DNA of 41,685 nucleotides from Deltaproteobacteria bacterium (GTDB lineage Bacteria; Myxococcota_A; Polyangia; HGW-17; JAJRWW01): positions 1 to 41,685 of the forward strand of contig JAOZUO010000048.1 of assembly GCA_029938605.1 (NCBI GenBank). The letters run 5' to 3'. Below, one piece after another: positions 25,712-34,409 of the stretch (positions are counted from its first letter, which is position 1; each line of letters starts with the position of its first letter). The position numbers were made by a program, and so were the translations under genes. Under the pieces are notes generated by a model that had not been told where the DNA came from, made no database searches, and saw only the letters and a program-made list of their open reading frames with translations.

Positions 25712-25879
25712 CACGAAAATATAACGTCTAATCACGAAGCTTTCAATCCGAAACACGAAGTTTCACCAAGGAAACAGGAAGCTTTGCCAAGGAAACACGA
25801 AGCTTTGTCAAGGAAACAGGAAGCTCTGCCAAGGAAACAGGAAGTTCTGCCAAGGAAACACGAAGTTATTGCGACGGAT
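25712..25879. repeat. 21-bp iteron-like array in the Fic promoter region
   Basis: Eight units in strict 21-bp register start at 25712, 25733, 25754, 25775, 25796, 25817, 25838 and 25859. Most begin CACGAAG or CAGGAAG and end CCAAGGAAA; the outer ones are degenerate. Two helical turns per unit place every copy on the same face of DNA. The array begins 30 bp upstream of the Fic start codon. Confidence 0.85.
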
Positions 25880-25920
25880 CACTACAGGTTCGCAAGGGTA
25901 CTTCCGAGTTGGACATGACG

Positions 25921-26344
25921 GCGGCTGAGATTCGCTCGGGGACTGTGCTGGCTTGTGCTGGCTACCAAGCACGTTTGACAAACATTGGTCTGCTGCGGGG
26001 GATTCGAATCAGCGGAATCGGGGCCCTCAAGGCATAATTCGAGCATTCCGCGGGCACCGGCCAGAGCAGATAGCCGGAGTCGATTACGCCGCGCGGCGAT
26101 AGTAGTGGTGGTGCCAGCCGCCGAGCACTGGAACCGACACCACACCCTTCGCCGGGCTCCTATTCAGCTCCATCGTCTCCGCGGTGCACCTCTTCGCCAC
26201 CCGGGTAGCCGGACAGCGCCGCCAGGAGCCCATCTGGAAGGCTGGTACCATGACCCGGAAAAGCGTTCCGTTGTGGTACCAGGGCGGCTTGCCTGGGAGC
26301 GGGCGGCGTGCCAAGATGGCCCTTCAAAGCGAAGGGATCGGTGA
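25921..26344. other. Gene-free stretch before the repeat-signal lipoprotein
   Basis: No ORF here looks coding. The only clear structure is the nested inverted repeat at 26242-26282, annotated separately. Confidence 0.5.
26242..26282. repeat. Nested inverted repeat (REP-like)
   Basis: CTGGTACCA (26242-26250) and TGGTACCAG (26274-26282) enclose a second hairpin, CGGAA-AAGCG-TTCCG (26256-26270). The outer arm matches the palindrome at 21674-21683. Confidence 0.6.
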
Positions 26345-27550
26345 ATGAAGCGGATCGGTAGCCACTGTACCGTTCGCGGCGTGGTCGTCGGGGCCGTGTC
26401 CGGGCCAGGGATCGTGCCTGTGCCTGTGCCTGCGCCTGTGCTCGTGCCTGTGCTCGTGCTTGGGCTCGTGCTTGGGCTCGTGCTTGGGCTTGGGTTCGTT
26501 GCCTCCTGTTTTTCGGACGGGGCGGCAAGATCGACCGCTGTTGGGTCCAGGCCGGCGGTTGCGCGACCCTCGTCGTCGGATCTGCTGACCCTGGTGCCTT
26601 CCGGTGCCCACGTGGTGGTGAGGTTGGACCTTCGCCGGTTGCGGCGGTTCTGGCGAAAGCGACCCTGGAGCAAGCACGTCAAGACCGATGACGTAGGGCG
26701 TCGGCTCCACGCCGCCCTGGGCTCGGATCTCCTGCGCCACGCGGAGGTGCTCGTGGTGGCCCTGTGGCTCGACGGCGACTCGGGTGTGGGGCGGATCCTG
26801 ATGCTGGCCCGGGGACCCCGCACCGAGGGGTTGGGGCTGGCCTCACGCGCCCGCCGGGTCCTTCATGGCAATCCCCCGGGTCGCCGGCCATCTCGACGTT
26901 CGCCTAGTCGCAAGGCCCCCCGCTGGAGCGACTATCGGGAGGTCGCCATCTCCGACGGGCAGGGCGCCTCCATCGCTCTGCTGACGCCCTTTGCCGTGGC
27001 CACGGGGCCTTCCACCACGGTGCGGCGGTCCGTGGACCTGCTGCGCGGTATTCCCGGACGGTCCAGCGCCCGGGAGGACCGGGTACTCATGGCCCTGTGG
27101 CGTCTGGTGGCCGGGGAGGGGGCTGGTCAAAAGCCACTGGTGGCCGCCGTGGTGCGCCTACCGGCGGAGGTGCGGGCCCGGGTGAGCAAGCGGCTGTCCT
27201 TGCCGGGCCCGGTGCACCGTGTGGGGTTGAGGCTCAGTGGTGGGCGGTGGCTCACCCTGCGGGCCTTCGTGGACGTAGCCGGTCGCCGGCGGGGCCGGGC
27301 CACGGTACGGGCTCTTCACCGGTGGGTGCAGAAGCTTGTGGCAACCCCCATCGGTCAGCGGCTGCACCTGGCCCGACTCCTGGCGTCGCTGTCGGTGCAC
27401 AACGAGGGCGGGCGGGTCCATGTACAGTGGGCTCTCCCTACCCGGCAGCTGGACCGTCATGGCCGTGGGCTCACCCCGGTACTCAAGATGCTGGGAGGGG
27501 GGGATCGGCGGTATCCGGGGAAGGTTCTGCCTCCGCGCCGTCGTAAGTAG
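26345..27550 (+). CDS. Putative lipoprotein with a repeat-expanded signal peptide
   Basis: AAGGGA lies nine bases before ATG 26345. The first 55 residues form an unusually long signal: a basic start, then PVPVPAPVLVPVLVL and repeated GLVL units, ending FVASC, which fits a lipobox with Cys 55. The hydrophobic core is encoded by 6/12-bp tandem repeats. The mature 345 residues are basic and unrecognised; they begin LLTLVPSGAHVVVRLDLRRLR, a pattern reminiscent of myxobacterial proteins with a DUF3352-like start, and end in a Pro/Arg tail. Long antisense frames here are shadows. Confidence 0.65.
   Translation: MKRIGSHCTVRGVVVGAVSGPGIVPVPVPAPVLVPVLVLGLVLGLVLGLGFVASCFSDGAARSTAVGSRPAVARPSSSDLLTLVPSGAHVVVRLDLRRLRRFWRKRPWSKHVKTDDVGRRLHAALGSDLLRHAEVLVVALWLDGDSGVGRILMLARGPRTEGLGLASRARRVLHGNPPGRRPSRRSPSRKAPRWSDYREVAISDGQGASIALLTPFAVATGPSTTVRRSVDLLRGIPGRSSAREDRVLMALWRLVAGEGAGQKPLVAAVVRLPAEVRARVSKRLSLPGPVHRVGLRLSGGRWLTLRAFVDVAGRRRGRATVRALHRWVQKLVATPIGQRLHLARLLASLSVHNEGGRVHVQWALPTRQLDRHGRGLTPVLKMLGGGDRRYPGKVLPPRRRK
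26414..26495. repeat. 6/12-bp repeats encoding a signal-peptide core
   Basis: GTGCCT-type hexamers pass into GTGCTTGGGCTC-type 12-mers. Together they encode the VPVP...LVLGLVLG hydrophobic stretch. Confidence 0.9.
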
Positions 27551-27743
27551 GTCCAGAGCCTCAGAGTCCATTGGCCTCAGGGCCCCAGGCCCCTAGGCCT
27601 CCCGAGGCCCCAGAGTCCATTGGCGGGCCGATGTTTTTGTGCTAAAGGATATCGGCTTCAGGGAGTGGAGCGAGGGGGTGGCGCCATGTGGCGCGGGGGG
27701 ATTGGATCGTTTGGTACTCCCAACAAGGTCAAAATCCTCAATA
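27551..27743. other. Intergenic region with direct repeat and GC hairpins
   Basis: CAGAGTCCATTGGC occurs at 27562-27575 and 27611-27624. Between the copies lie several CC/GG palindromes, including GGCCTC-CC-GAGGCC (27596-27609). It may be a terminator region without a T-run or a small mobile-element footprint. Confidence 0.45.
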
Positions 27744-28967
27744 ATGAGTGACGCACTGCTCATAGCCATTGTGGCAACCACCATCGCTGGTTTTATTATT
27801 GGCGCGGTCACCTGGATGCTTATCCTTCCGGCCCGTGCCGCCCGTCTTCAGGACCGCGTGCTCCCAGAGGCGGGGCCGCCTACGGAGCTGGTGGAGCAAC
27901 TCCTGGCCCAGCCCACTGAGGTGGCCGGGCCCTGTCAGGAGATCGGACCGCCGGAGCGGGCGTCGCTTCGGCAGGAATGGACCGACCTGATGGAGCAGGG
28001 GCGACCCGCCCTGGCTCGACGGCGTGCCCAGGTGCTGTGGCAGCTCGGTGAGGCCGATCCAGAGCTGGCCGCCCAGTCCGCTGAGCCCGGATCGCCGCCG
28101 GAGGGCTACCGGCGCATGGACGACAATCGCTGGATCACCGCCCTGGCCTCGCCGGGTCTGGATCCCGGTCTCACGGGAATCATGGCGCTGCTGGGACCCG
28201 AGGTCATCACCTGGCACGCGCATCCGTCCAGCCAGTATGGGCTCTCCCGGGACCAGCGGGTAGAAACCCTCTCCGCGCCGCCCCGGATCTCCGAGCTCGC
28301 CGCGGACGTGGCGCGGGTCGTGGGCGTAGCCGCGCCCGTGATGTTTATCACTCCCGAGCGGGAGGCCCGGTTGATTCACGTCAACCTGTCGGTGGTTGGG
28401 CGGTATCACGCCGCCCTGGCCGTGGGCAAGGCGGCGTTGCAGATCTCCGACGAAAACGTCCTGCGCTTCATGCTCGGTCGCAAGCTCACCTACATGCGGC
28501 CCGAACATCTGCTGTGCACCGAGGTGGATGGTCCCGAGGATCTGATGGGGTTGCACCGCACCGTGGCCTCGTTGCTGCGTCCGTCCACCCTTCCTCCTCC
28601 GCCCGAGACGGTCACCGGGTTGCCCCTGGAGATCGTCGAGCAGCGCCTGCGGGAGCACTTCGCGGAAGCTTCCCGGGCCGCGCCCATGCGTCGGGCCCTC
28701 GCGGCGGTGGGGACCAGTTTGGACGTCGAGCGCTGGGCGGCCTGGCTCGCTGCCACCGAGGAGACCTCCTTCCGTTGTGGCCTGTTGATGGCCGGGGACC
28801 TGCCCGCCGCCCTCCGAATTCTGGAGATGGACGACGTAAAACCGGGCACTGACCGGGAAACAGAGCTCTGCTACAATGCGCTCTACCGTTTCTTTGTTTC
28901 GTCGGAGTACGAGACGTTGAGGCAAGAGCTTGCGGAGCCAGATCGGACGGACTCTACGCCAACCTGA
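27744..28967 (+). CDS. Membrane-anchored protein of unknown function
   Basis: From ATG 27744 the protein is 407 residues with one N-terminal span (LLIAIVATTIAGFIIGAVTWMLIL) and a large soluble part. The central stretch, SELAADVARVVGVAAPVMFI...FMLGRKLTYMRPEHLL, resembles a segment I associate with myxobacterial TPR proteins that carry a degenerate M48-peptidase-like module, but no zinc HExxH motif is visible. The C-terminal 100 residues are helical. The frame extends upstream to 27639 through a GC-repeat region, so the later ATG is chosen. It precedes the histidine kinase by about 55 bp and may be co-transcribed. Confidence 0.65.
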   Translation: MSDALLIAIVATTIAGFIIGAVTWMLILPARAARLQDRVLPEAGPPTELVEQLLAQPTEVAGPCQEIGPPERASLRQEWTDLMEQGRPALARRRAQVLWQLGEADPELAAQSAEPGSPPEGYRRMDDNRWITALASPGLDPGLTGIMALLGPEVITWHAHPSSQYGLSRDQRVETLSAPPRISELAADVARVVGVAAPVMFITPEREARLIHVNLSVVGRYHAALAVGKAALQISDENVLRFMLGRKLTYMRPEHLLCTEVDGPEDLMGLHRTVASLLRPSTLPPPPETVTGLPLEIVEQRLREHFAEASRAAPMRRALAAVGTSLDVERWAAWLAATEETSFRCGLLMAGDLPAALRILEMDDVKPGTDRETELCYNALYRFFVSSEYETLRQELAEPDRTDSTPT

Positions 28968-29021
28968 TAGTAAGGGCCCTAGGCTCGATGGCTGACCGGT
29001 TTGGATAGGAGATCCCCGGAA

Positions 29022-31661
29022 TTGTTGCGCCGTGCCATTTTGCTGAGTCTGTCGCTGCTGGCGACCGAGCTGGGCCTCGTGTCCCTTGCGGTCTGGGCGC
29101 TGGTGCGGCCGCCGGGGGTGGAACGGGGCGTCGGGCTGGGGCTGGGCCTGGCGTGCGGGGTCGGAGTGGCCATCGCCCTGGCGGCTCTGGGCGTGCGGTT
29201 TCTGGGCGGTCTGGCGAGGTTGCAGCGACGGCTGGGCCGAGGCTCGGCACCGGCGGACCGTCTGGCGGCTCTGCATGAGCTGCGTCGTGGGCTGGCCATC
29301 CAGGCCGGCCTGGGCTGTCTCGTGGTGGCCACCGGCAGCGCGGTCTTCGCGGCTCTGCTGGCGCAGTTGGGGACCTGGTCCACCATGGGGGTCGTCGCCA
29401 CGGTCACCACGGCCACCTGCGTGGCCGGAATGGTGGAGGTGTTCCGGCCGGCGGTGCTCGGACGGCTGCTCGGGGACTTGTCCGGGGCCGAGCCGGGAGA
29501 TCATTTCACCGAATGGCAGCACCAGACCCTGAGCTGGGATCTGCTTTGGCCCGGCGCGGCTACCAGCGCCGCCGGGGTTTTGGCCGTGGCCCTGTTCATC
29601 CACTTCTTCATTCCTTTGCAATTGACCCTGCGCCACATCCTCGTGGCGTACTTCCCCATCACCATCCTCGTGGTGGCGGGCTTGTGGCTGCTGGTCTCCT
29701 TGCGGCTCATGCGGCCTCTCCGCCGGTACCTGGCGGTCCGGGATCGTGCCGCCAGGCTGGCCCAGCCCCAGTTGGCGGTTCAGGCCTATCGTGCGGTGCA
29801 GATTCTGCCCTACACGCTGGCAGCGACCAAAATCTGCGCCTTTATCCTGGCGGGGATATTGCTCTACGTGGAAGGCGTCTGGCTCTTTGGCGTCGACAGG
29901 GAGTCGGCCGCCCTGATGACGGGCGCCACGGTGCTGTCCACCTTTGCGGCGGCCCTGTACGAGGCCTTCTGGCACCGGGCCACCCTGCGGCCGGTGCTGG
30001 CGGAGCTTGCGGCTACGCACCGCCTGGACATCGCCGAGATCCGCAGCCCGCTGTCGGTGCGGGTCAAGATGTTCGGTGGCTTTGGCCTGGTGCTCTTTTT
30101 CGCCTGCGCCATCTCGATCTTCTGGAGTTTCGTACAGGTCCGGAATCTGGCTGTGGTGTTTGTGCAGAAGCAGTCCCGACTCAAGGCCGAGCACCTCGTG
30201 GATCGTCTGCGAACCCAGGACAAGATCAGCGGTCCGGTGAAGCGGGCGGATGTGGCGGGGTTGCTGGGGCAGTTGGCGGGGGCCGGGGAGGAGGTCTACT
30301 GGTATCTGCCGCCGTCGGGTCCCGCCGAGCGGTTCGGCGCTCCAGATCGCCGGATCCCGGCGCTCCCGTTTGTTGTGCGTACCCGCATGCGCCGTACCTC
30401 CAACGGCGTGCTGCGGCTGGGCAACCTGGCCTTGGCCGGGGCCTATATGCGTATCCATGTTCGGGGCCGGGACCTGGGCTCGGTGGCGGTGCTCTATCCG
30501 GAGCAGACCCGGCGAAAGTCCACCCCAAGGCCCCAGATGGCGGCGCTGGCGATCTTTTTCCTGGTGTTGTTCGGGCTGTGCACGGGGATCGTGGCGCTCA
30601 TCGCGTCGGACCTCAGCGCACCCCTACGGTCCCTGGAGAAGCGCGCCGAGGAGATGGCCCAAGGGGATCTCCGTAGCCCGGTGGTGACCGGCGCGGAGGC
30701 CGACGAGGTGGGGCGGCTTGCCTTTGCCCTCGATGACATGCGGCGCTCCTTGGAGGAGCAGATCCGTACGGTGGGGGAGCTCAACGTAAACCTGGAGGAG
30801 AAGGTGACCCAGCGCACGAGCGACCTGGCCCAGGCCAATGAGGATCTGCTCGAAGCGGTGGCGTCGTTGACCCGCGCTCAGGACCAGCTGGTGCGTTCGG
30901 AGAAGCTCGCCTCCATCGGCCACCTGGTGGCCGGCGTGGCCCACGAGCTCAACAATCCCATCAACGCCGTGTCCAACTGCTTAGACCCCTTGGACACCTC
31001 CCTGCAGGGGCTCCTGGCGGCGGCGGAGGTCACCACCCGAGACCAGGGGACCACCGGGGCCGAGGTGATTCAGGACGTTCAGGGCATGTTGCGCGTGATT
31101 CGCAGCGGCACCGGGCGTATTCAGCGCATCGTCTCCGCCCTTTCGAGTTACGCCCGCACCGATGGGGAGGGCGTCGTGTCGGTGGACCTGGGCGCGGTGT
31201 TGGACGAGACCCTCCAGATCGCCGTTCACCTGCTGGCGGAGGTGGATGTGCAAAGGGATTTCGGGTCCACCGACCCCGTGCGCGGTGATCCGGGGCAGCT
31301 CGGTCAGGTGTTCATGAACCTGGTGGCCAACGCCGCCCAGGCGGTGGCCCAAAGGCCCGACGCCCAGATCCGCGTGCAGATCCGACGGGTGGGCGACCGG
31401 GTGGAGGTGGTGGTGTCGGACAACGGCCCGGGCGTCCCCGATGAACTGCGCGCCCGGATCTTCGATCCCTTCTTTACTACCAAGGAGGTGGGCGATGGCA
31501 CGGGGCTGGGCCTCTCCATCTCCCAGGAGATCATTGTGAGCCACGGTGGCAGCCTCGAGCTCACCGTCGACGCAGAGTCGGGGCTGGGCGCCACCTTCGT
31601 CGTGAGTCTCCCGGTGGCGTCAGATCCATCGAGTGGCGACAAGAGTACCGACAAGGCTTGA
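29022..31661 (+). CDS. Multi-span membrane sensor histidine kinase
   Basis: The protein is about 879 residues from TTG 29022, which has AGGAGA nine bases upstream; TTG 29001 lacks such a site. The N-terminal half has several membrane spans, including a repeated arrangement near 1-60 and 95-250, then a periplasmic region and a further span before a HAMP-like segment (SLEKRAEEMAQGDLRS). A coiled coil leads to the phosphoacceptor site SIGHLVAGVAHELNNPINA (His about 641). The ATPase domain has the N box (FMNLVANAAQA), DNGPGVP, FDPFFTTK and GTGLGLSIS. It autophosphorylates on His; the partner regulator is not adjacent. Confidence 0.92.
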   Translation: MLRRAILLSLSLLATELGLVSLAVWALVRPPGVERGVGLGLGLACGVGVAIALAALGVRFLGGLARLQRRLGRGSAPADRLAALHELRRGLAIQAGLGCLVVATGSAVFAALLAQLGTWSTMGVVATVTTATCVAGMVEVFRPAVLGRLLGDLSGAEPGDHFTEWQHQTLSWDLLWPGAATSAAGVLAVALFIHFFIPLQLTLRHILVAYFPITILVVAGLWLLVSLRLMRPLRRYLAVRDRAARLAQPQLAVQAYRAVQILPYTLAATKICAFILAGILLYVEGVWLFGVDRESAALMTGATVLSTFAAALYEAFWHRATLRPVLAELAATHRLDIAEIRSPLSVRVKMFGGFGLVLFFACAISIFWSFVQVRNLAVVFVQKQSRLKAEHLVDRLRTQDKISGPVKRADVAGLLGQLAGAGEEVYWYLPPSGPAERFGAPDRRIPALPFVVRTRMRRTSNGVLRLGNLALAGAYMRIHVRGRDLGSVAVLYPEQTRRKSTPRPQMAALAIFFLVLFGLCTGIVALIASDLSAPLRSLEKRAEEMAQGDLRSPVVTGAEADEVGRLAFALDDMRRSLEEQIRTVGELNVNLEEKVTQRTSDLAQANEDLLEAVASLTRAQDQLVRSEKLASIGHLVAGVAHELNNPINAVSNCLDPLDTSLQGLLAAAEVTTRDQGTTGAEVIQDVQGMLRVIRSGTGRIQRIVSALSSYARTDGEGVVSVDLGAVLDETLQIAVHLLAEVDVQRDFGSTDPVRGDPGQLGQVFMNLVANAAQAVAQRPDAQIRVQIRRVGDRVEVVVSDNGPGVPDELRARIFDPFFTTKEVGDGTGLGLSISQEIIVSHGGSLELTVDAESGLGATFVVSLPVASDPSSGDKSTDKA

Positions 31662-31696
31662 CGCGTGGCGTTGACCGGGTCCTATAGTGGGGCGTC

Positions 31697-34396
31697 ATGC
31701 GGTCGCGTCTCGTCCTCGCCCTGGCAGGGCTACTTACCATGGTGGTTTTGACCACCTCCTTCGTGCGTTGGTTTTATTTTAACCAGGCGCCGCACCCGTT
31801 GCTTCGGCTCTCGACCGAGCAGTTCCCCCGTCTCACCGATCGCCTGGTGGTTGTGCTCGTGGACTCGGTCCCCTTCAACATGGCCTTCGATCCGCAGAAG
31901 ATGCCCTACCTGGCGAGTCTACGACGGCGGGCCACCTGGGGAATAGCCCGCACCGAAGAGCCCACCATGACCGGTCAGATGGTCTACACTATTGTCACCG
32001 GGGCCCGGCCCTATCTGTACGGCGTGGTGCGGAACTGGCGGCAGAATCGCATGCCGCACGAGACCTTTCTCGACGGTCTGTCCAGCGCCGGCCTGCGGAT
32101 CCACCTGTACGGGGACATGCCCTGGGTTGAGATGTTTGGCGACCGGTTCGGTCGTATCGCCGCGCAACCTGAAGAAGGGCGCACGGCAGCGGGGCGCCCG
32201 GTGGTCTGGGACCACGCGGTGAACGAGCTGGATCGGTGGGTGATCCACCGGATGGATGCCGCCCTGGCCGCCCCGGACTTTGACGTGTTGGTCTGGCATG
32301 TGCACGGCACGGACCTGGTGATGCACAAGTACCTGCGGGATACCCGGCTCACGGCCGACAAGCTGCGCTGGGCCGACCTGCTGCTCGAGGGGCTTGTGGG
32401 CCAGCTCGACGACGGTCGTACGACCTTCTTGTTCTTGTCGGATCATGGCTGCGCGGTCAACGGACGTCACGGCTACGATGACCCGGACGCCCGGTCCACC
32501 TTTTATGCGCTCTTTGGTCCGAAGATCGTCCGGGATCAGCGGCTCGACATCCTGCAGGTGGATTTCTCTCCTACTCTGTCGGCGCTGTTTGGCCGGACGC
32601 CTGGTGCCCCCAGCGCCGGTCGGCCCCTGGTGGAGGGGCTGGCCATCCCCGTCAGCCAGCGGGCGGAGCGTCTCGTGGCCGCCGCCGCGAGCCGGAACCG
32701 CTATCTGGAGGTTCGGGAGAAGTGGTTGTCCACCGGGATCCGGCCTGACGTCCGGCTGCTGGAATCGGCCCGGTCCGCCTCGGAGGCCGGGCATCACTCG
32801 CTGGCGAACCAGCGGGCGACGAAGCTCCTGCGAACCGCCCACCAGAAGGATCTCGACGCCCGACTGGAGCGGCGGGTCACCGGACCGGTGATCTTCTGGA
32901 TCCTGTTCGCGCTGGCCCTGGTCGCTTGGGGTGTGCTGTTGGCACGGAGTGCGCCGGCCGATGGACTCGTTGGGGCGGCCGGCAGGCCCCTGCACCTGGG
33001 GACCGCAGGGCTGCTGATTGTAGTGGTCTGGGGTCTGGCGCTGTTGGGAAGCTGGTACGCCGGACGGCTGTTCAACGACCACATAGACATGTGGCCGCCC
33101 CTGGCGCGTCTGGGCCTGTGGGCGGGGTTTGCCGGAACCCTGGGCGGCGGCGTGTGGCTCTGGCGGGCTCGGCTGGCTGCTGCCATCAGAGCCCAGCCCC
33201 TGATCTGGACGTGGACCTTCGTCGTGCTGGCAGCCACCTTGCCGGGGTACTTCCAGGGGATCTACTCCCTGGTGGCGCTCATGGTCGGTCTGGTGCTGGT
33301 GCTCGTGTTCAGGACATCAGGGGGGCGGCGCCCCTGGGTGGCGGTGGGTCTGGCGCTGATCATCTTTGCCGTGTCCCTGGTCTGGGAGTATCACTGGCGA
33401 CCCTGGTTCTACTTTTCCCGGGACTACGTCAAGGGCGGGCTCGGTGCCGCCTTGGCCACCGCCGGCTACCTCACGGCCCTGGCGCTGGTGGTGCGACCCT
33501 GGCAATCGCGCCAAAAGGACGTGTCGAAGGACGTGTCGAAGGACTCGTCGAAGGACTCGTCGAAGGACTCGTCGAAGGACTCGCCGTGGTGGTCGTCCCT
33601 CAGCCTCCTGTGGCCGGGGATGTTGCTCGCGGTGTTGCTGGGGCTGCGACATCTCCTGTGGCCGGGGCCCACCCGCTTCGATGTGCCCACGGCGGGTGAT
33701 CACCTCCTGGCCCAGATGGACGTCAAGGTCATCGCAGTCGCGGTCTTCGCCTGCGCCTGGGTGGTGCTGCGGCGGTTCGGCCTGCGCGGGCGGGAGGGCG
33801 CCGTGTTGGGCGCGTTGGCCGTGCTGGGCGCATGGAGCTCGCCCTTTGAGGCCCTGGCCTTCGGACTGCTCACCGCGGCCCTGGCTCCCCTGGCGCGGGC
33901 TCGCTGGCTCAGCGGGCCGGGGCTGGCCCCGGCAGCGGCGGCGGCGGCGGGTCTGGTGTTGGCCCGGTCGGTCTTTTCCATGCCCCACGAGTTTCACTTC
34001 AACTTCACCGCTGTGCACGACCTCATGCGCTTCGCGCCGGACATTGACACGGTGGTCGGCTCCCTGGCCGCGCCGGTGTTCCTACGCTACACGCTGCCGG
34101 CGCTGGTGTTGGTCCCGCTGTTCTGGGGCCGGCTCGACAAGCGACAGCAGCTTACGGCGCTGCTGCTGTCGCTGCTTTTCGCCGGGGCCCGGGCGCTGCA
34201 CCTGGTCATGGTCACCCGCCTGACCATCGACCAGCTCTACGCCAACTGGCGCGGGGTGGGCGAGCTGATCATCACCGGCCTGTGGGCGCTCGGTCTGGGC
34301 GTGGCCTTCGCGGCCTGGTGGATCGGTGGTTGGACGAACCAGAAGAAATTGAATCTACGGGCGAGCCGCGAGACGGTGGCCCAGACCGCTGACTGA
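31697..34396 (+). CDS. GPI-ethanolamine-phosphate-transferase-like membrane enzyme (alkaline phosphatase superfamily)
   Basis: The protein has 899 residues. After an N-terminal span, a catalytic domain (about 45-330) has VVVLVDSVPFNM, a nucleophile Thr in EEPTMTGQMVYTIVTG, VWHVHGTDLVMHKY and FLSDHGCAVNGRHG (Asp249-His250). These positions match the metal and nucleophile sites of eukaryotic PIG-N/PIG-O/PIG-G enzymes that add phosphoethanolamine to GPI anchors. The C-terminal half is a hydrophobic multi-span domain (about ten helices), again as in those enzymes. The bacterial substrate is unknown; a lipid- or glycan-linked phosphoethanolamine or phosphoglycerol transfer is plausible. A cytoplasmic or periplasmic loop holds a KDSS repeat. 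Confidence 0.8.
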   Translation: MRSRLVLALAGLLTMVVLTTSFVRWFYFNQAPHPLLRLSTEQFPRLTDRLVVVLVDSVPFNMAFDPQKMPYLASLRRRATWGIARTEEPTMTGQMVYTIVTGARPYLYGVVRNWRQNRMPHETFLDGLSSAGLRIHLYGDMPWVEMFGDRFGRIAAQPEEGRTAAGRPVVWDHAVNELDRWVIHRMDAALAAPDFDVLVWHVHGTDLVMHKYLRDTRLTADKLRWADLLLEGLVGQLDDGRTTFLFLSDHGCAVNGRHGYDDPDARSTFYALFGPKIVRDQRLDILQVDFSPTLSALFGRTPGAPSAGRPLVEGLAIPVSQRAERLVAAAASRNRYLEVREKWLSTGIRPDVRLLESARSASEAGHHSLANQRATKLLRTAHQKDLDARLERRVTGPVIFWILFALALVAWGVLLARSAPADGLVGAAGRPLHLGTAGLLIVVVWGLALLGSWYAGRLFNDHIDMWPPLARLGLWAGFAGTLGGGVWLWRARLAAAIRAQPLIWTWTFVVLAATLPGYFQGIYSLVALMVGLVLVLVFRTSGGRRPWVAVGLALIIFAVSLVWEYHWRPWFYFSRDYVKGGLGAALATAGYLTALALVVRPWQSRQKDVSKDVSKDSSKDSSKDSSKDSPWWSSLSLLWPGMLLAVLLGLRHLLWPGPTRFDVPTAGDHLLAQMDVKVIAVAVFACAWVVLRRFGLRGREGAVLGALAVLGAWSSPFEALAFGLLTAALAPLARARWLSGPGLAPAAAAAAGLVLARSVFSMPHEFHFNFTAVHDLMRFAPDIDTVVGSLAAPVFLRYTLPALVLVPLFWGRLDKRQQLTALLLSLLFAGARALHLVMVTRLTIDQLYANWRGVGELIITGLWALGLGVAFAAWWIGGWTNQKKLNLRASRETVAQTAD
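33515..33586. repeat. 12-bp in-frame tandem repeat
   Basis: Six 12-bp units (AAGGACGTGTCG twice, AAGGACTCGTCG three times, one ending CCG) encode KDVS/KDSS in a loop between membrane helices. Confidence 0.93.
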
Positions 34397-34409
34397 AAGA
34401 TAGACAACC

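Noticed and set aside
25676..25918. Open frame encoding PRKHEAL-type heptad repeats
   Set aside because: It begins inside the Fic start and exists only because the 21-bp unit keeps frame; no ribosome site or homologous protein is evident.
27738..30458. 906-codon open frame on the minus strand
   Set aside because: It lies opposite two genes with clear domains, and its product is Gly/Gln/His/Arg-rich, as complements of GC-rich codons are.
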